Under the pieces are notes generated by a model that worked only from the letters and a program-made list of their open reading frames with translations, made no database searches and was not told the origin of the DNA. A DNA stretch of 64,000 nt. Origin: Pantoea alfalfae (GTDB lineage Bacteria > Pseudomonadota > Gammaproteobacteria > Enterobacterales > Enterobacteriaceae). The translations under genes and the position numbers were made by a program. Shown one piece after another: positions 8,794 through 17,310 of this stretch (position 1 is its first letter; every line of letters starts with the position of its first letter). Location: the NCBI RefSeq assembly GCF_019880205.1, contig NZ_CP082292.1, positions 1,612,001-1,676,000 of the forward strand, read 5' to 3'.

Positions 8794-9421
8794 TTCCTTA
8801 GAAAAACTATTATCAATTTGTAGCAATGCTCTTTCACCTAAAGAAGAGTTTAAATATTACTCGGAGTTTTTCAACTCTCCATTATCCTGTGAACTAAATA
8901 CTCTGCTAGATAGAAAAAACGGGTTCTATGGTTTTGAGTCTGCATTACACGTTTTCCCTTTTAAAACAACTAACAACGAAATCGGTTTAGTAGATTGGAA
9001 CAAAAAAAACCTTTGGATATCTGCTTATGAAGGTATGGCGATTGGTGCATTATATTTTGCTGAGGATGTTTTTGGCGGGCAATTTTGTTTAAAGGATGAT
9101 GGTGTTTATTTTTTCGAACCTGAAACTGCTGACTTCACAAAATTGGCTAATAGTATAAATGAATGGTGTGAGTTGATATTGTCCGATTATAAAGTAATTA
9201 CTGGATATACACTGGCTCATTTATGGCAAGAAATGAATGGCCCCATACCTTCAGGATATCGTTTGGCTCCAAAAATTCCTTTTGTCGCTGGAGGTTTATA
9301 CGATCTTGATAATCTCTATATTTGCAGTTCACATGAATTGATGAAGGCTGGGGCTAATATTGCATTGCAAATAAGAGATGCTCCTGATGGTAGTAGTGTA
9401 AGCCTGATTATAAATGATTAA
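8786..9421 (+). CDS. Orphan SUKH (SMI1/KNR4) family immunity protein
   Basis: The ATG at 8786 follows GGAGG (8773-8777) and overlaps the end of the broken toxin; the upstream in-frame ATG at 8771 overlaps that same site. The 211-residue product has the SUKH pattern: [21 protein letters not shown], an LW.SAYEG segment, [10 protein letters not shown], a D.VYFFEPET segment, EWCELIL, TGY.LAHLWQ..NGP and a final PFVAGG.YDL.NLY. SUKH proteins are cytoplasmic immunity proteins, commonly paired with nuclease toxins, which agrees with the neighbouring DNase relic. The gene is intact and AT-rich although its toxin is dead. Confidence 0.75.
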   Translation: MNDSLEKLLSICSNALSPKEEFKYYSEFFNSPLSCELNTLLDRKNGFYGFESALHVFPFKTTNNEIGLVDWNKKNLWISAYEGMAIGALYFAEDVFGGQFCLKDDGVYFFEPETADFTKLANSINEWCELILSDYKVITGYTLAHLWQEMNGPIPSGYRLAPKIPFVAGGLYDLDNLYICSSHELMKAGANIALQIRDAPDGSSVSLIIND

Positions 9422-9749
9422 AGATTTTGTGTGCTAATTAAAAAAGATTTGAAAATAATTTCAGTCACCGAACTGCCCCCCAATTTGGAAAGCCGATTTT
9501 GGAGTGCAGTTTAGTTGGTCAACCTTTAATATTTTATTTTTAACATTTTCAGTTTGCCGCTATTTTAGCATGTATAACTGTGGTGCAGCGGCAATCTTAA
9601 GCTTCGTGTGAACTGAAGAGTTCCTGATTGAAATTTATATTCATACATTAACCTCCTCAATGTACATGATGCGAATGAGCAGCTTGGCGTGTCAGGTGTT
9701 CAATAAATCCTTATTATGCCAGTCTTAGTACCTTGATGGTGAGTTGGGT
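9422..9749. other. AT-rich intergenic stretch, no gene seen
   Basis: About 330 bases between the SUKH gene and the next cdiA relic carry no supported reading frame, tRNA or strong terminator. Confidence 0.4.
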
Positions 9750-9800
9750 ACAAAGGTTCAGTGTAAAATGCTGACAGGGCTGGTGACCGGTATTACAGCT
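9750..9800 (+). pseudogene. Third CdiA relic (LTGLVTG segment)
   Basis: The sequence encodes TKVQCKMLTGLVTGI, matching QKVAQTVGSILTGLVTGNA of the truncated CdiA (bases about 5755-5815) at both protein and DNA level. It lies about 330 bases after the SUKH gene, in the same orientation as the other relics. It shows that the original CDI locus extended to at least 9.8 kb. Confidence 0.5.
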
Positions 9801-9841
9801 TACATTCCAACTGCTTTTACCCACTCATATTTCCAAACCCA

Positions 9842-9883
9842 AAAGATAAAAGCCTCATACTTTCGCAGCAGGCTTTTATCTTT
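9842..9883. terminator. Bidirectional terminator with 14-bp perfect stem
   Basis: AAAGATAAAAGCCT pairs exactly with AGGCTTTTATCTTT around a 14-base loop. It lies 15 bases beyond the stop of the minus-strand yidB-like gene and can also stop rightward transcription from the CDI relics. Confidence 0.7.
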
Positions 9884-9897
9884 CAATGGCATCAAGC

Positions 9898-10278
9898 TTA
9901 GTGCATTAACTGACTCACCAGACCGGTAAGATCGGCTTTTTTATCAATCACACCTGCAGATGACGCTTTATCCACCAGCTGTGGCAGATATTTGACCAGC
10001 AGATTCAGTGCATCGCTGGTGTTGATACCCATCCGCGCAGCCAGTTGCTCAATCGCTTCGGAGTTAATCATCTTCTTCACCAGATCGCTGCTCAGGGCAA
10101 CGTTCTGCTGATCGCCCAGCCAGGAGTTAACCACCTCACTGTACTCACCGCTCTGAAGATGGCTTACGATGGTGTGTAAACCGCCTTGCTGTTCCACCCA
10201 CTCCAGTACACCTTTCACTTCCTGACTGGTCTGAGTATTCAGGCCGCACATCGCCAGCACCGTTTCCAGTAAACTCAT
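9898..10278 (-). CDS. yidB: YidB-like DUF937 family protein
   Basis: The 126-residue protein (MSLLETVLAMCG...) matches the YidB/DUF937 pattern: GG...V..HLQSGEYSEVVNSWLG....LSSDLV....NSEAIEQLAARMGI..SDALNLLVKYLPQLVDK. The function of the family is unknown. The start at 10278 follows AGGGGA seven bases upstream; a longer frame to 10440 only overlaps the next gene. It lies 25 bases downstream of the YeaQ-like gene and is likely co-transcribed with it. Confidence 0.8.
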   Translation of the reverse strand: MSLLETVLAMCGLNTQTSQEVKGVLEWVEQQGGLHTIVSHLQSGEYSEVVNSWLGDQQNVALSSDLVKKMINSEAIEQLAARMGINTSDALNLLVKYLPQLVDKASSAGVIDKKADLTGLVSQLMH

Positions 10279-10303
10279 TTTATTTCCCCTGAATAGTGAT
10301 CGC

Positions 10304-10567
10304 TTAAGACTGTTTACATGCTCTGATTTTATGAATGACAAACAGCACAATAATTGAACCCAGGGTTGCAATCGCAATGCTGTAAATATTGAAACCACTG
10401 ACCTTGCCAAAGCCCAGAGCCGTACTGGCGACACCACCAATCAGCGCGCCGATAATACCCAGAATCATGGTCATGAAAATGCCCATATGTTCTTTACCTG
10501 GCATAATACATCTGGCGATAATACCGGCGAGCAGACCAAATACAACCCATGACAATATACCCATCAT
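10304..10567 (-). CDS. GlsB/YeaQ/YmgE family small membrane protein
   Basis: This is a very hydrophobic protein of about 87 residues with three predicted membrane segments (GILSWVVFGLLAGIIA, MILGIIGALIGGVAS and IYSIAIATLGSIIVLFVIH). The PGKEH segment after helix one is typical of the transglycosylase-associated protein family, which is commonly stress-induced; its biochemical role is not established. AAGGA upstream suits the ATG at 10567, or the one at 10564; 10573 is too close. Confidence 0.8.
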   Translation of the reverse strand: MMGILSWVVFGLLAGIIARCIMPGKEHMGIFMTMILGIIGALIGGVASTALGFGKVSGFNIYSIAIATLGSIIVLFVIHKIRACKQS

Positions 10568-10719
10568 TACCATCCTTCTTTTTATATAAATTACTGCACG
10601 TTTAGCAGTGGTTTAATCCGAAAAATAAAAGCAGGTGTATCGTACGCCGCGTAGTATTTGTCTGGCAATCCTGTTTTTTTAATTAAACTAAACGTATCGG
10701 AAACGATAGGGGAGTAATT

Positions 10720-10977
10720 ATGAGCATTCTGGATAATATTAAAAATATTGGCGATGAGTTGTTACATAGCGTTGATAAAAATGTTGAGAATAAGACTGAT
10801 GCCTCAATATCAGGTGTTCGCACATATACGGTGAAATCCGGGGACACGCTCAGCGCAATCGCTAAGCAATTTTATAATGATGCATCAAAATATATGAAAA
10901 TCTTTGAGGCGAATAAAAATATCCTCAGCAACCCGGATAAAATTGCGCCGGGTCAGGTATTGACTATTCCTGAGTAA
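10720..10977 (+). CDS. Small LysM-domain protein
   Basis: The 85-residue protein has a short basic/amphipathic N-terminus and a C-terminal LysM domain from residue 34: [46 protein letters not shown]. LysM binds peptidoglycan or GlcNAc polymers. The domain most resembles that of YgaU/Kbp, but the BON domain found there is absent. No signal peptide is visible. GGGGAG precedes the ATG. Divergent from the YeaQ-like gene, with a 150-base AT-rich promoter region between. Confidence 0.8.
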   Translation: MSILDNIKNIGDELLHSVDKNVENKTDASISGVRTYTVKSGDTLSAIAKQFYNDASKYMKIFEANKNILSNPDKIAPGQVLTIPE

Positions 10978-11131
10978 TAATTCGCCGGGAGTACGAGCCA
11001 GCCAGAGCAGGGATTGCCCGGCTGGTTTCTTGCATTTATAACCGCCGGATTCACCAGGAATATGCAGGTAACAGCAGGCGGATCCGGATGCTAATCAGAA
11101 AGAACGAGAAAATCGGGAGTACTGAAAAGCA

Positions 11132-11165
11132 AAAAGCCCGCTCAGGTTTCCCTGAGCGGGCTTTT
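11132..11165. terminator. Strong bidirectional terminator
   Basis: AAAAGCCCGCTCAGG and CCTGAGCGGGCTTTT form a perfect 15-pair stem around TTTC. It serves the minus-strand tRNA gene next to it and any rightward transcript from the LysM gene. Confidence 0.85.
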
Positions 11166-11172
11166 CTAATTC

Positions 11173-11248
11173 TGGCTCCTCTGACTGGACTCGAACCAGT
11201 GACATACGGATTAACAGTCCGCCGTTCTACCGACTGAACTACAGAGGA
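11173..11248 (-). tRNA. tRNA-Asn (GTT)
   Basis: The 76-base minus-strand sequence starts TCCTCTGTAGTTCAG, has the anticodon loop CTGTTAA with GTT, the T-arm GGTTCGAGTCC and the encoded 3' CCA. All arms pair. In E. coli a tRNA-Asn gene also sits beside mtfA. No duplicated 3' end is seen nearby, so it does not appear occupied by an integrated element here. Confidence 0.97.
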
Positions 11249-11351
11249 ATCGTTTGAACGAGGCGAATATTAGCGGCGTCGCACTGAGGTGTCAACAGCA
11301 AAAAAGACATTATCATTCAACTGGCTAGCTTTAACGCAATGCGATCGGGAT

Positions 11352-12128
11352 TTAAGCAGTTTGAGCCGTTTCAGATGTCATCCGGCTCAGGGGATCCTGC
11401 TGGTAAAACTGGCGCAGATGCTGATACATGGCGGGAAAACGTTCTGCCAGCAGAAGCGGAGCCGTAAAGAAATATTCAGAGAGTACAGCGAAACACTCTG
11501 CCGGATCGCTGGCGGCGTAGGGATCAATGGTCGCAGCCTGTTCGCCTGCCAGTTCCACTTCACTCTCAATCTCTGCCATCGCGGCTCGCAAATCCTTTTC
11601 CCACTGGGCTACGTCACGCAGTGGCATGACCGGAACACCGCTGGTATAACCGCTGCCGCGCGCATCCAGTTTGTGTGCCACCTCATGAATCACCAGATTA
11701 AAGCCGGAGAGATCGAATGAATCCTGAATATCGAGCCAGTTGAGGACGACCGGTCCCTGGGTCCAGCTCTGTCCGGCATGAACGGCAGGTGCGCTGTGAA
11801 CCAGCCCATCTTCATCCTGCCACTGATCGTCAACCTCAAACGGCTCGGGATAGATCAGCACCTCATGAAAACCGTCCAGCCACTCCAGACCCAGCTTCAG
11901 CACTGGCAGAGAGAAGAGCAGGGCGATCCGCACGCTGCGCAGTTCATCCAGTTGAGCACCCCCGAGAGGCACCAGTTTTTTCTGTTGCAGAAAGCGCCTT
12001 GCCAGCTCCACCAGCGCCTGCTGTTCAGCCTCATCCAGCGGGCTGAAGACAGGCTGTGACAGCCCCTGTTGCCACGGCAGGGCCGCCAGCATGGTGTCGT
12101 TATGCGTTTTCCAGGGCCATTTAAACAT
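11352..12128 (-). CDS. mtfA: MtfA zinc peptidase, regulator of Mlc
   Basis: The 258-residue protein starts MFKWPWKTH and contains the zinc-binding motif HEVAHKLD with a downstream acidic segment typical of the MtfA (YeeI) family. E. coli MtfA binds the glucose-PTS repressor Mlc and has aminopeptidase activity. The start at 12128 is the usual MtfA N-terminus; an upstream extension of 39 codons is discarded. The product is cytoplasmic. Beside tRNA-Asn as in E. coli. Confidence 0.93.
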   Translation of the reverse strand: MFKWPWKTHNDTMLAALPWQQGLSQPVFSPLDEAEQQALVELARRFLQQKKLVPLGGAQLDELRSVRIALLFSLPVLKLGLEWLDGFHEVLIYPEPFEVDDQWQDEDGLVHSAPAVHAGQSWTQGPVVLNWLDIQDSFDLSGFNLVIHEVAHKLDARGSGYTSGVPVMPLRDVAQWEKDLRAAMAEIESEVELAGEQAATIDPYAASDPAECFAVLSEYFFTAPLLLAERFPAMYQHLRQFYQQDPLSRMTSETAQTA

Positions 12129-12300
12129 CGCAACTCCTGCACAGAACCGGGCTATGTCGTTATCCTGACGCGGCAGACATAAAAATGCCAGCATCGAATG
12201 CTGGCATCTTCTGTCGCACTTCAGGACTGAAGGCTGTCTATTCAACCCGTTAGCGCAGCCGTTGTCTGTGATTCAACCCGCAAAGTGCAGGGTTGAGGGA

Positions 12301-12978
12301 TTACCTGCGTTCAACGCGCTGAAATTCAATGACCCAGACCCAGGGATTCACTTCCCAGCTGGTTGCGCCATACTGCTTTTCCCAGGCTTTACGATACGCC
12401 TCTTTAGGCGACTCAGAATTAACGTTCATGGTGAAGAAGTTATTAAGGAAATGCGAGTCGGTCTGTACGCCCTCCGCCATAATGTCATCTTCACTGATAT
12501 CCTGAATCTTCTCCGCGCGCACGCCGGTGATTTCGAGGTTGATACGACTGGCCCAGCGCGGCATGTGGATGGCGGTCTGCCAGCCAAACTCTTCGGCTTC
12601 CGGGGTGCTCATCGCATGCTGACCCAGCTCATTGCTGTCGGCACGATACTGGCAATATTCCGGCAGGCGAAACGGCGTCGGATCACGTTCATATTCGGCC
12701 AGATCGCTTTCTGGCACCATCGGGCCACGCCAGGTTTCACGCACCCAGAGGATGTCACCCGGCTTGCCGTAGGGGCACTGATAGCTGATGTCCGCCATCG
12801 ACATCATCTTGTAGCCATGCAGATGGTTAGCACTCACATCAAAAGCATGTACGCCCTCGTGATGATCCTGCCCCGGCCCGAAAGCCTGAGTTTTCATAAT
12901 GCGCCGGGTTTGTGTTTGCTGGCCAACCAACAGGGCACGAACACGCTGTTCGGAAAAAAGAATCGGCCGTTCTTTCAT
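12301..12978 (-). CDS. ASCH-like protein, phage-type
   Basis: The 225-residue protein begins KERPILFSEQRVRALLVGQQTQTRR and has CPYGKPGDILWVRETWRGP, IHMPRWASRINLEITGVR.EKIQDISE and NPWVWVIEFQRVERR. These are hallmarks of the ASCH/PUA-like proteins common in phages and enteric chromosomes. ASCH domains are thought to bind RNA or nucleotides; this family has no proven activity. AGGTAAT precedes the ATG. It stands alone between mtfA and yedJ. Confidence 0.75.
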   Translation of the reverse strand: MKERPILFSEQRVRALLVGQQTQTRRIMKTQAFGPGQDHHEGVHAFDVSANHLHGYKMMSMADISYQCPYGKPGDILWVRETWRGPMVPESDLAEYERDPTPFRLPEYCQYRADSNELGQHAMSTPEAEEFGWQTAIHMPRWASRINLEITGVRAEKIQDISEDDIMAEGVQTDSHFLNNFFTMNVNSESPKEAYRKAWEKQYGATSWEVNPWVWVIEFQRVERR

Positions 12979-13589
12979 GGATTACCTCTTTTTATTAGTA
13001 GAACCCGGTTACTGCTGTAAACGTCCATTTGCTTCACATCTGAGAATTATCATAAAAGCTTTAAATCATTTTGCTTAATAATTTGTCGCCTGACAGTCAC
13101 TTCAAAATTGTCACGTTGGGTGTTAAAAACCAGCAAAATGCAAAAAGCGCACCAAAGCTTATCACGCAATCGGCAGAACGCGACGAACAGCCCGGATACA
13201 GTACGTTATAACGGTAAAAATAGGAACCTTTTCAGATTTTTTCACCTGCTATTGCCCACACTTTTACAATTAAATGCGTGACAAAAAAAGGTTAAGCCCG
13301 ACAGGTTTAGCTGGTTGAGAATGAATCAAACATTACTGCTGTTAAACTAATTTTCTTAGCAGCAATTCACTGAGGAAAGGCTTAAAACCGCCGAAATTGC
13401 GGTATTTATGTAACAGAGATGCTATACAGATGATCCAGATCTCATTTTTCTGCCCGAAATAGCTGGCAGCACTGCTCTTTTCAACAGCACTGTAAAAAAG
13501 GTGTCATTAGCCAGTCGCTATGATGGCTTGCCGTTTGCGCACTGATCACGACAGAGAATCCGCTGTCGATCACTACAGGGAGATAGATT
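12979..13589. other. Long intergenic stretch, no gene seen
   Basis: About 610 AT-rich bases between the ASCH-like gene and yedJ. I see small hairpins (ACCGC..GCGGT near 13390; GACAG..CTGTC just before yedJ) but no reading frame with a ribosome site, and no clear terminator with a T-run. Confidence 0.4.
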
Positions 13590-14294
13590 ATGTCACTCAC
13601 ACTCTGGCAATCCCGCTATGAAAGCTGGTTTCAGGCGAACTGGATCCACGACGACGGCGCGCACGATATCGCCCATCTGCGACGCGTTTGGATGAGCGCG
13701 CAGCGAATCATGACAGGCACGAAGGCGGACCCGCTGGTGGTGCTCACCGCCTGCTATTTTCATGATGTAGTGAATCTTCCAAAGAATCATCCGGAACGGC
13801 ATCTCGCCTCAACGTATGCAGCCGCGGAAACGCAGCGCATTCTGCAGCAGGATTTTCTCGATTTCCCGGCAGAAAAGATTGATGCCGTGATGCATGCAGT
13901 TAAAACCCACAGTTTCAGCGCCGGTATCCCGCCAGAGACGCTCGAAGCCAGAATCGTTCAGGATGCAGACAGGCTCGAATCGCTGGGCGCAATCGGGCTG
14001 GCGCGGGTCTTTTACACGGCCGGTGCACTGAATCGTCCATTATTCGACAGTCAGGATCCGCTGGGTAAAGATCGCGAGCTGAATGATGTTAAGTGGACGC
14101 TGGACCATTTCCAGAAGAAGCTGCTGCGCCTGCCGGAAACCATGCATACCGAAACCGGCCGCATGCTGGCTGAGCATAACGCCGATTTTCTGGTACGATA
14201 TATGGCGAAGCTGTATGCCGAGCTTCAGGGCAATCTGGTGGGGATGGATGAGGGCGTGCTGCGGGATTTTACTCCATTGAAAACTGAATATTAA
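13590..14294 (+). CDS. yedJ: HD-domain phosphohydrolase YedJ
   Basis: The 234-residue protein carries the metal-binding HD signature: H at AHDIAHLRRV, HD at CYFHDVVNLPK, H at HAVKTHSFSAG and D at VQDADRLESLGAIG. This is the YedJ family of predicted nucleotide or phosphate-ester hydrolases, substrate unproven. GGGAGATAG precedes the ATG. In E. coli it neighbours dcm-vsr, as here. Confidence 0.9.
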   Translation: MSLTLWQSRYESWFQANWIHDDGAHDIAHLRRVWMSAQRIMTGTKADPLVVLTACYFHDVVNLPKNHPERHLASTYAAAETQRILQQDFLDFPAEKIDAVMHAVKTHSFSAGIPPETLEARIVQDADRLESLGAIGLARVFYTAGALNRPLFDSQDPLGKDRELNDVKWTLDHFQKKLLRLPETMHTETGRMLAEHNADFLVRYMAKLYAELQGNLVGMDEGVLRDFTPLKTEY

Positions 14295-14366
14295 ATTTTT
14301 ATGACAGTATGTTAATCGATACGGTCATCCGGTAGCGTGTGAGCAATAACAAAAAGGAGCTGCCCG

Positions 14367-14648
14367 ATGACCGAAACTGTTAATTTAACGATTAAAATTG
14401 ATCCCGAGCTGAAAGAAACGATTAAACAGCTGGCGCTGGAAAACCAGGTTTCAATGAGCCAGGAAATTGTGCAGCGTTTGCAGGCCAGTCTGGAAACGCA
14501 TCCGCATCCCGCCATTGATAATCAGGACATCACTGAAGAGGGGACTGAGGGATCCAGTGCCGCTGACGTGAAGACCGATGCATTAAGTGCAACAGAGCTG
14601 AAGCAGATTCGGCTGCTGCTGAAGAAGCAGAGCAAGAAGAAAAAATAA
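14367..14648 (+). CDS. Arc-type ribbon-helix-helix DNA-binding protein
   Basis: The 93-residue protein opens with a beta strand and two helices (VNLTIKIDPELKETIKQLALENQVSMSQEIVQRLQASL) typical of Arc/MetJ-type dimers. An acidic linker and a strongly basic C-terminal tail (LLLKKQSKKKK) follow. It is probably a transcriptional regulator; targets are unknown. AAAAGGAG precedes the ATG. A terminator follows the stop immediately. Confidence 0.7.
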   Translation: MTETVNLTIKIDPELKETIKQLALENQVSMSQEIVQRLQASLETHPHPAIDNQDITEEGTEGSSAADVKTDALSATELKQIRLLLKKQSKKKK

Positions 14649-14653
14649 AACAG

Positions 14654-14677
14654 AAACCCGTCGCCAGACGGGTTTTT
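14654..14677 (+). terminator. Terminator of RHH gene
   Basis: AAACCCGTC, GCCA and GACGGGTTT plus further Ts. Nearly identical to the terminator at 14888, on the far side of the inverted-repeat element. Confidence 0.85.
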
Positions 14678-14723
14678 ACTTTGGAGAAAGGCTGGACCGT
14701 TTCGCTATGAGACTGTGCCTGCT

Positions 14724-14829
14724 CAGGGAACACGGTCAGATCGGAAAGACGCAAAAGCCGCCATCCATGGCATGCTCGGCCCGCACCGTCCTGGCGCGGG
14801 ACGCTTTCCTCTTCTGACCGTGTTCCCTG
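14724..14829. repeat. Palindromic element with 17-bp perfect outer arms
   Basis: CAGGGAACACGGTCAGA (14724-14740) pairs exactly with its complement at 14813-14829. The inner 72 bases form further stems: GGAAAG with CTTTCC, and CCCGC with GCGGG. The whole could fold as a branched cruciform or RNA. It sits in the non-coding interval between the RHH gene and dcm, like intergenic palindromic repeat elements of enterics. No second copy is obvious in this window. It may be a repeat family or an RNA; not resolved here. Confidence 0.6.
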
Positions 14830-14887
14830 CGAGTTGAGCTTATTTGTTGCTGTGAGTATCGTCAGATGTAAGTTCTTCATCAGCCTG

Positions 14888-14913
14888 AAACCCGTCGCAA
14901 GACGGGTTTTTTT
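14888..14913. terminator. Terminator beside dcm 3' end
   Basis: AAACCCGTC, GCAA and GACGGGTTTTTTT. It has a T-run for rightward transcripts and lies three bases after the dcm stop, so it probably works in both directions. Confidence 0.75.
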
Positions 14914-14916
14914 ATT

Positions 14917-16302
14917 TCAGTTCGATGACGACTTCAACTGACGAATATGCGGCAGCAACAGCTGAGCCACCGCTGCAAACACCGGCACCACCACCGAGTT
15001 ACCAAACTGCTTATAGGCCTGGGTATCTGAAACCGGAATGCGGAACGGCTCGCGACCCGGCACATCAAAGCCCATCAGGCGCGCGCATTCGCGCGGGGAA
15101 AGGCGGCGTGGTCGACGCGCCATATTATCCGCATCCTGAAACTCCGCTTCGCCCAGCGCACTGTCCCAGCCGCGATCAATCAGAATCTCTGAGCCATCTT
15201 TGTAGTAACGCGCTGACAGCGTCCGCACGCAGCAGTCAGGATTGCGCGGATCGTTGAGGCCAAAGCCAAAGCCATTACCTTTGGCTTTATGTTTTTTCGC
15301 ATACTGGTAGAGGTAGCGCCACAGCACCGGTGACAGGATATATTTATCGTCCGGCGCACTCTCCAGCAGGCTCTGCAGGCTGGGGACCTGCGCCGGGTAG
15401 AAACGGCGGATATCGCGCAGCGTAAAGTCCTGCTTTTTCAGGTCACGGCGAATCCCCACCAGCACAATGCGTTCGCGATGCTGCGGCAGGAAGTGGCGCG
15501 CATCGATCACTTTGGCATCGGGGCTGCTGGCTCCGGCATCGGCCACGTCATAGCCCAGCTCATCCAGCGTCTCCATGATAATGGCGAAGGTGCGGCCCTT
15601 ATCGTGGCTTTTGAGGTTTTTCACATTCTCCAGCACAAAAAATGGCGGCTTCTTGGCAGCCAGAATGCGCGCAACATCGAAAAACAGCGTGCCCTGTACC
15701 TGACACTCAAACCCGTGGGCGCGGCCCAGCGCATTTTTCTTGCTGACCCCCGCCAGCGAAAAAGGCTGGCAGGGAAAACCGGCCAGCAGCACCTGATGGT
15801 CGGGGATTGCCGCATCAATCGCGCGGTATATCGCTTCATCGTCAGTCAGACCTTCAGGCTGGGTCACCTGACGAATATCGGTATTGAAGTGATGCTCCAG
15901 CGGATCGCTGTAGTGATTGGCTTTGTAAGTGCGAACCGCCTCTTTATTCCATTCACTGGTGAACACACACTTACCGCCGATCGCCTCGAATCCTTTACGG
16001 ATGCCGCCAATCCCGGCAAAGAGATCGATAAAACGAAACTCAGGGTTATCATAGTGGGCGGGCCGGGTCGGCAGCAGACTCTGCAACAGCGACAGCTCCG
16101 CCTCACACAGCGGTGGCAGGACGCTTTTACCCTGACGAATCCGGTTCAGCAGGGCCGGCGTCCAGCAGGAAAATCCCGCCTGCTGCAGTCGGGCCGTGAG
16201 ATCACGAACCGAATAGATGTCCAGCACCTGTCTAAAGAGTTCAGACGCATCAGCAGATGAAAGTGCAGCAGAGAGTGGTTCAGCGAGGGCGGCGGGATGC
16301 AT
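14917..16302 (-). CDS. dcm: DNA cytosine-5 methyltransferase Dcm
   Basis: The 461-residue enzyme shows the m5C motifs in order: motif [17 protein letters not shown], motif [13 protein letters not shown] with the catalytic Cys, motif VI ENVKNL, motif VIII QHRERI, and motifs [17 protein letters not shown] and GNSVVVPV. Length and N-terminal extension match enteric Dcm, which methylates the inner C of CCWGG. It is convergent with yedJ and divergent from vsr. In E. coli dcm and vsr overlap on the same strand, so this arrangement differs. Confidence 0.95.
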   Translation of the reverse strand: MHPAALAEPLSAALSSADASELFRQVLDIYSVRDLTARLQQAGFSCWTPALLNRIRQGKSVLPPLCEAELSLLQSLLPTRPAHYDNPEFRFIDLFAGIGGIRKGFEAIGGKCVFTSEWNKEAVRTYKANHYSDPLEHHFNTDIRQVTQPEGLTDDEAIYRAIDAAIPDHQVLLAGFPCQPFSLAGVSKKNALGRAHGFECQVQGTLFFDVARILAAKKPPFFVLENVKNLKSHDKGRTFAIIMETLDELGYDVADAGASSPDAKVIDARHFLPQHRERIVLVGIRRDLKKQDFTLRDIRRFYPAQVPSLQSLLESAPDDKYILSPVLWRYLYQYAKKHKAKGNGFGFGLNDPRNPDCCVRTLSARYYKDGSEILIDRGWDSALGEAEFQDADNMARRPRRLSPRECARLMGFDVPGREPFRIPVSDTQAYKQFGNSVVVPVFAAVAQLLLPHIRQLKSSSN

Positions 16303-16492
16303 GCGTTTTTCCTTAACAGTAAGGAGCCTATGCTAACACTCCAGAGGCTGCGAGGAAATTGCCGGGATGTGCCCTGTGTCAGACCGCCGGAAAGTTCTGT
16401 TTTTGCGGCGTAATCTCCGAAGTCGTCCGGCGACAACTTTCGCTTTTCGCGGCGCAGGCTAAAGTTACAGAACCAGCAAAAAAGGAGACGTT

Positions 16493-16972
16493 ATGGCTGA
16501 TGTTCACTCCAGCGAAACACGCAGCAAAAATATGCGTGCCATTCGCGCTCAGGATACGGCCATTGAGCAACGTATTGCGCTGCTGCTGAAAGATCGGGGA
16601 TTCAGTTTTCGCGTGCAGGATAAAAATCTGCCGGGACGGCCTGATTTTGTTCTGACCGAACAGCAGGCGATTATTTTTGTTCATGGCTGCTTCTGGCATC
16701 GTCATCACTGCTATCTGTTTAAGCTGCCGGCGACGCGCACAGAATTCTGGACCGGAAAAATTAACAGCAATGTTGAACGTGACCGGCGTTATGTGCGCCA
16801 GCTGCAGGAAAGCGGCTGGAAAGTGCTGATCATCTGGGAGTGTGCGCTACGTGGCAAACTGCGCCTGGCGGATCAGGATCTGCTGGAGCGGCTGGAGGAG
16901 TGGCTGCTGGCGATGCCGGAGAGTGCGGAGATCGACCATCAGGGCATTCATCATTACAACGCCGATTGCTAA
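16493..16972 (+). CDS. vsr: Very short patch repair endonuclease Vsr
   Basis: The 159-residue protein has the Vsr core: MRAIRAQDTAIE, LPGRPDFVL with the catalytic Asp, FVHGCFWHRHHC with metal and zinc ligands, and the WKVLIIWECALRG strand. Vsr nicks beside T in T:G mismatches that arise by deamination at Dcm sites, so it is the functional partner of the adjacent dcm. AAAGGAG precedes the ATG. Dcm and Vsr are transcribed apart from a 190-base shared promoter region, giving separate control of methylation and repair. Confidence 0.95.
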   Translation: MADVHSSETRSKNMRAIRAQDTAIEQRIALLLKDRGFSFRVQDKNLPGRPDFVLTEQQAIIFVHGCFWHRHHCYLFKLPATRTEFWTGKINSNVERDRRYVRQLQESGWKVLIIWECALRGKLRLADQDLLERLEEWLLAMPESAEIDHQGIHHYNADC

Positions 16973-17024
16973 TCAGAGACATAATTGGTTAGATCGGCGC
17001 TTTCTCCGTGGCAAGGATCCTGAA

Positions 17025-17300
17025 ATGAGCAGCATAAAACTGACGGTAAAACGCCTTTACCAGATTCGTGACGAGCGGATGGTGAATACCAAAGCGACCG
17101 CGCGGGTTTACTGTGGTGACAGGCTTATCGCCACGGAGGAGATCACCGGTATGACTGAAAGCCCGGTCAGCAAATATCTGCATGCTGAAGGAGCAGCAGG
17201 CGAGACGGTGCGGGTAGAGTGGGATTGTGAGGGCATCGCGGAGATGACTGTTACGGAAATTGAGCGCTGCCCATGTTGTCAACATAACGAACCAGACTAA
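17025..17300 (+). CDS. Conserved-looking 91-residue protein, unknown
   Basis: The ATG at 17025 follows AAGGA. The protein is a small mixed alpha/beta polypeptide ending in [12 protein letters not shown], a CPCC cluster that could bind zinc. I do not recognise a family. It lies 11 bases upstream of yedI and probably shares its transcript. An overlapping longer frame starting inside vsr is not used. Confidence 0.55.
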   Translation: MSSIKLTVKRLYQIRDERMVNTKATARVYCGDRLIATEEITGMTESPVSKYLHAEGAAGETVRVEWDCEGIAEMTVTEIERCPCCQHNEPD

Positions 17301-17310
17301 GGATAAGATT

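Noticed and set aside
11173..11248. tRNA-Asn as an integration site in this window
   Set aside because: No integrase and no duplicated tRNA end nearby.
12262..13020. 252-codon frame antisense to the ASCH-like gene
   Set aside because: The opposite strand encodes a protein with clear family motifs, so this is a shadow frame.
15478..16260. 260-codon frame antisense to dcm
   Set aside because: It is the shadow of a strongly conserved gene; no start signal and no recognisable product.
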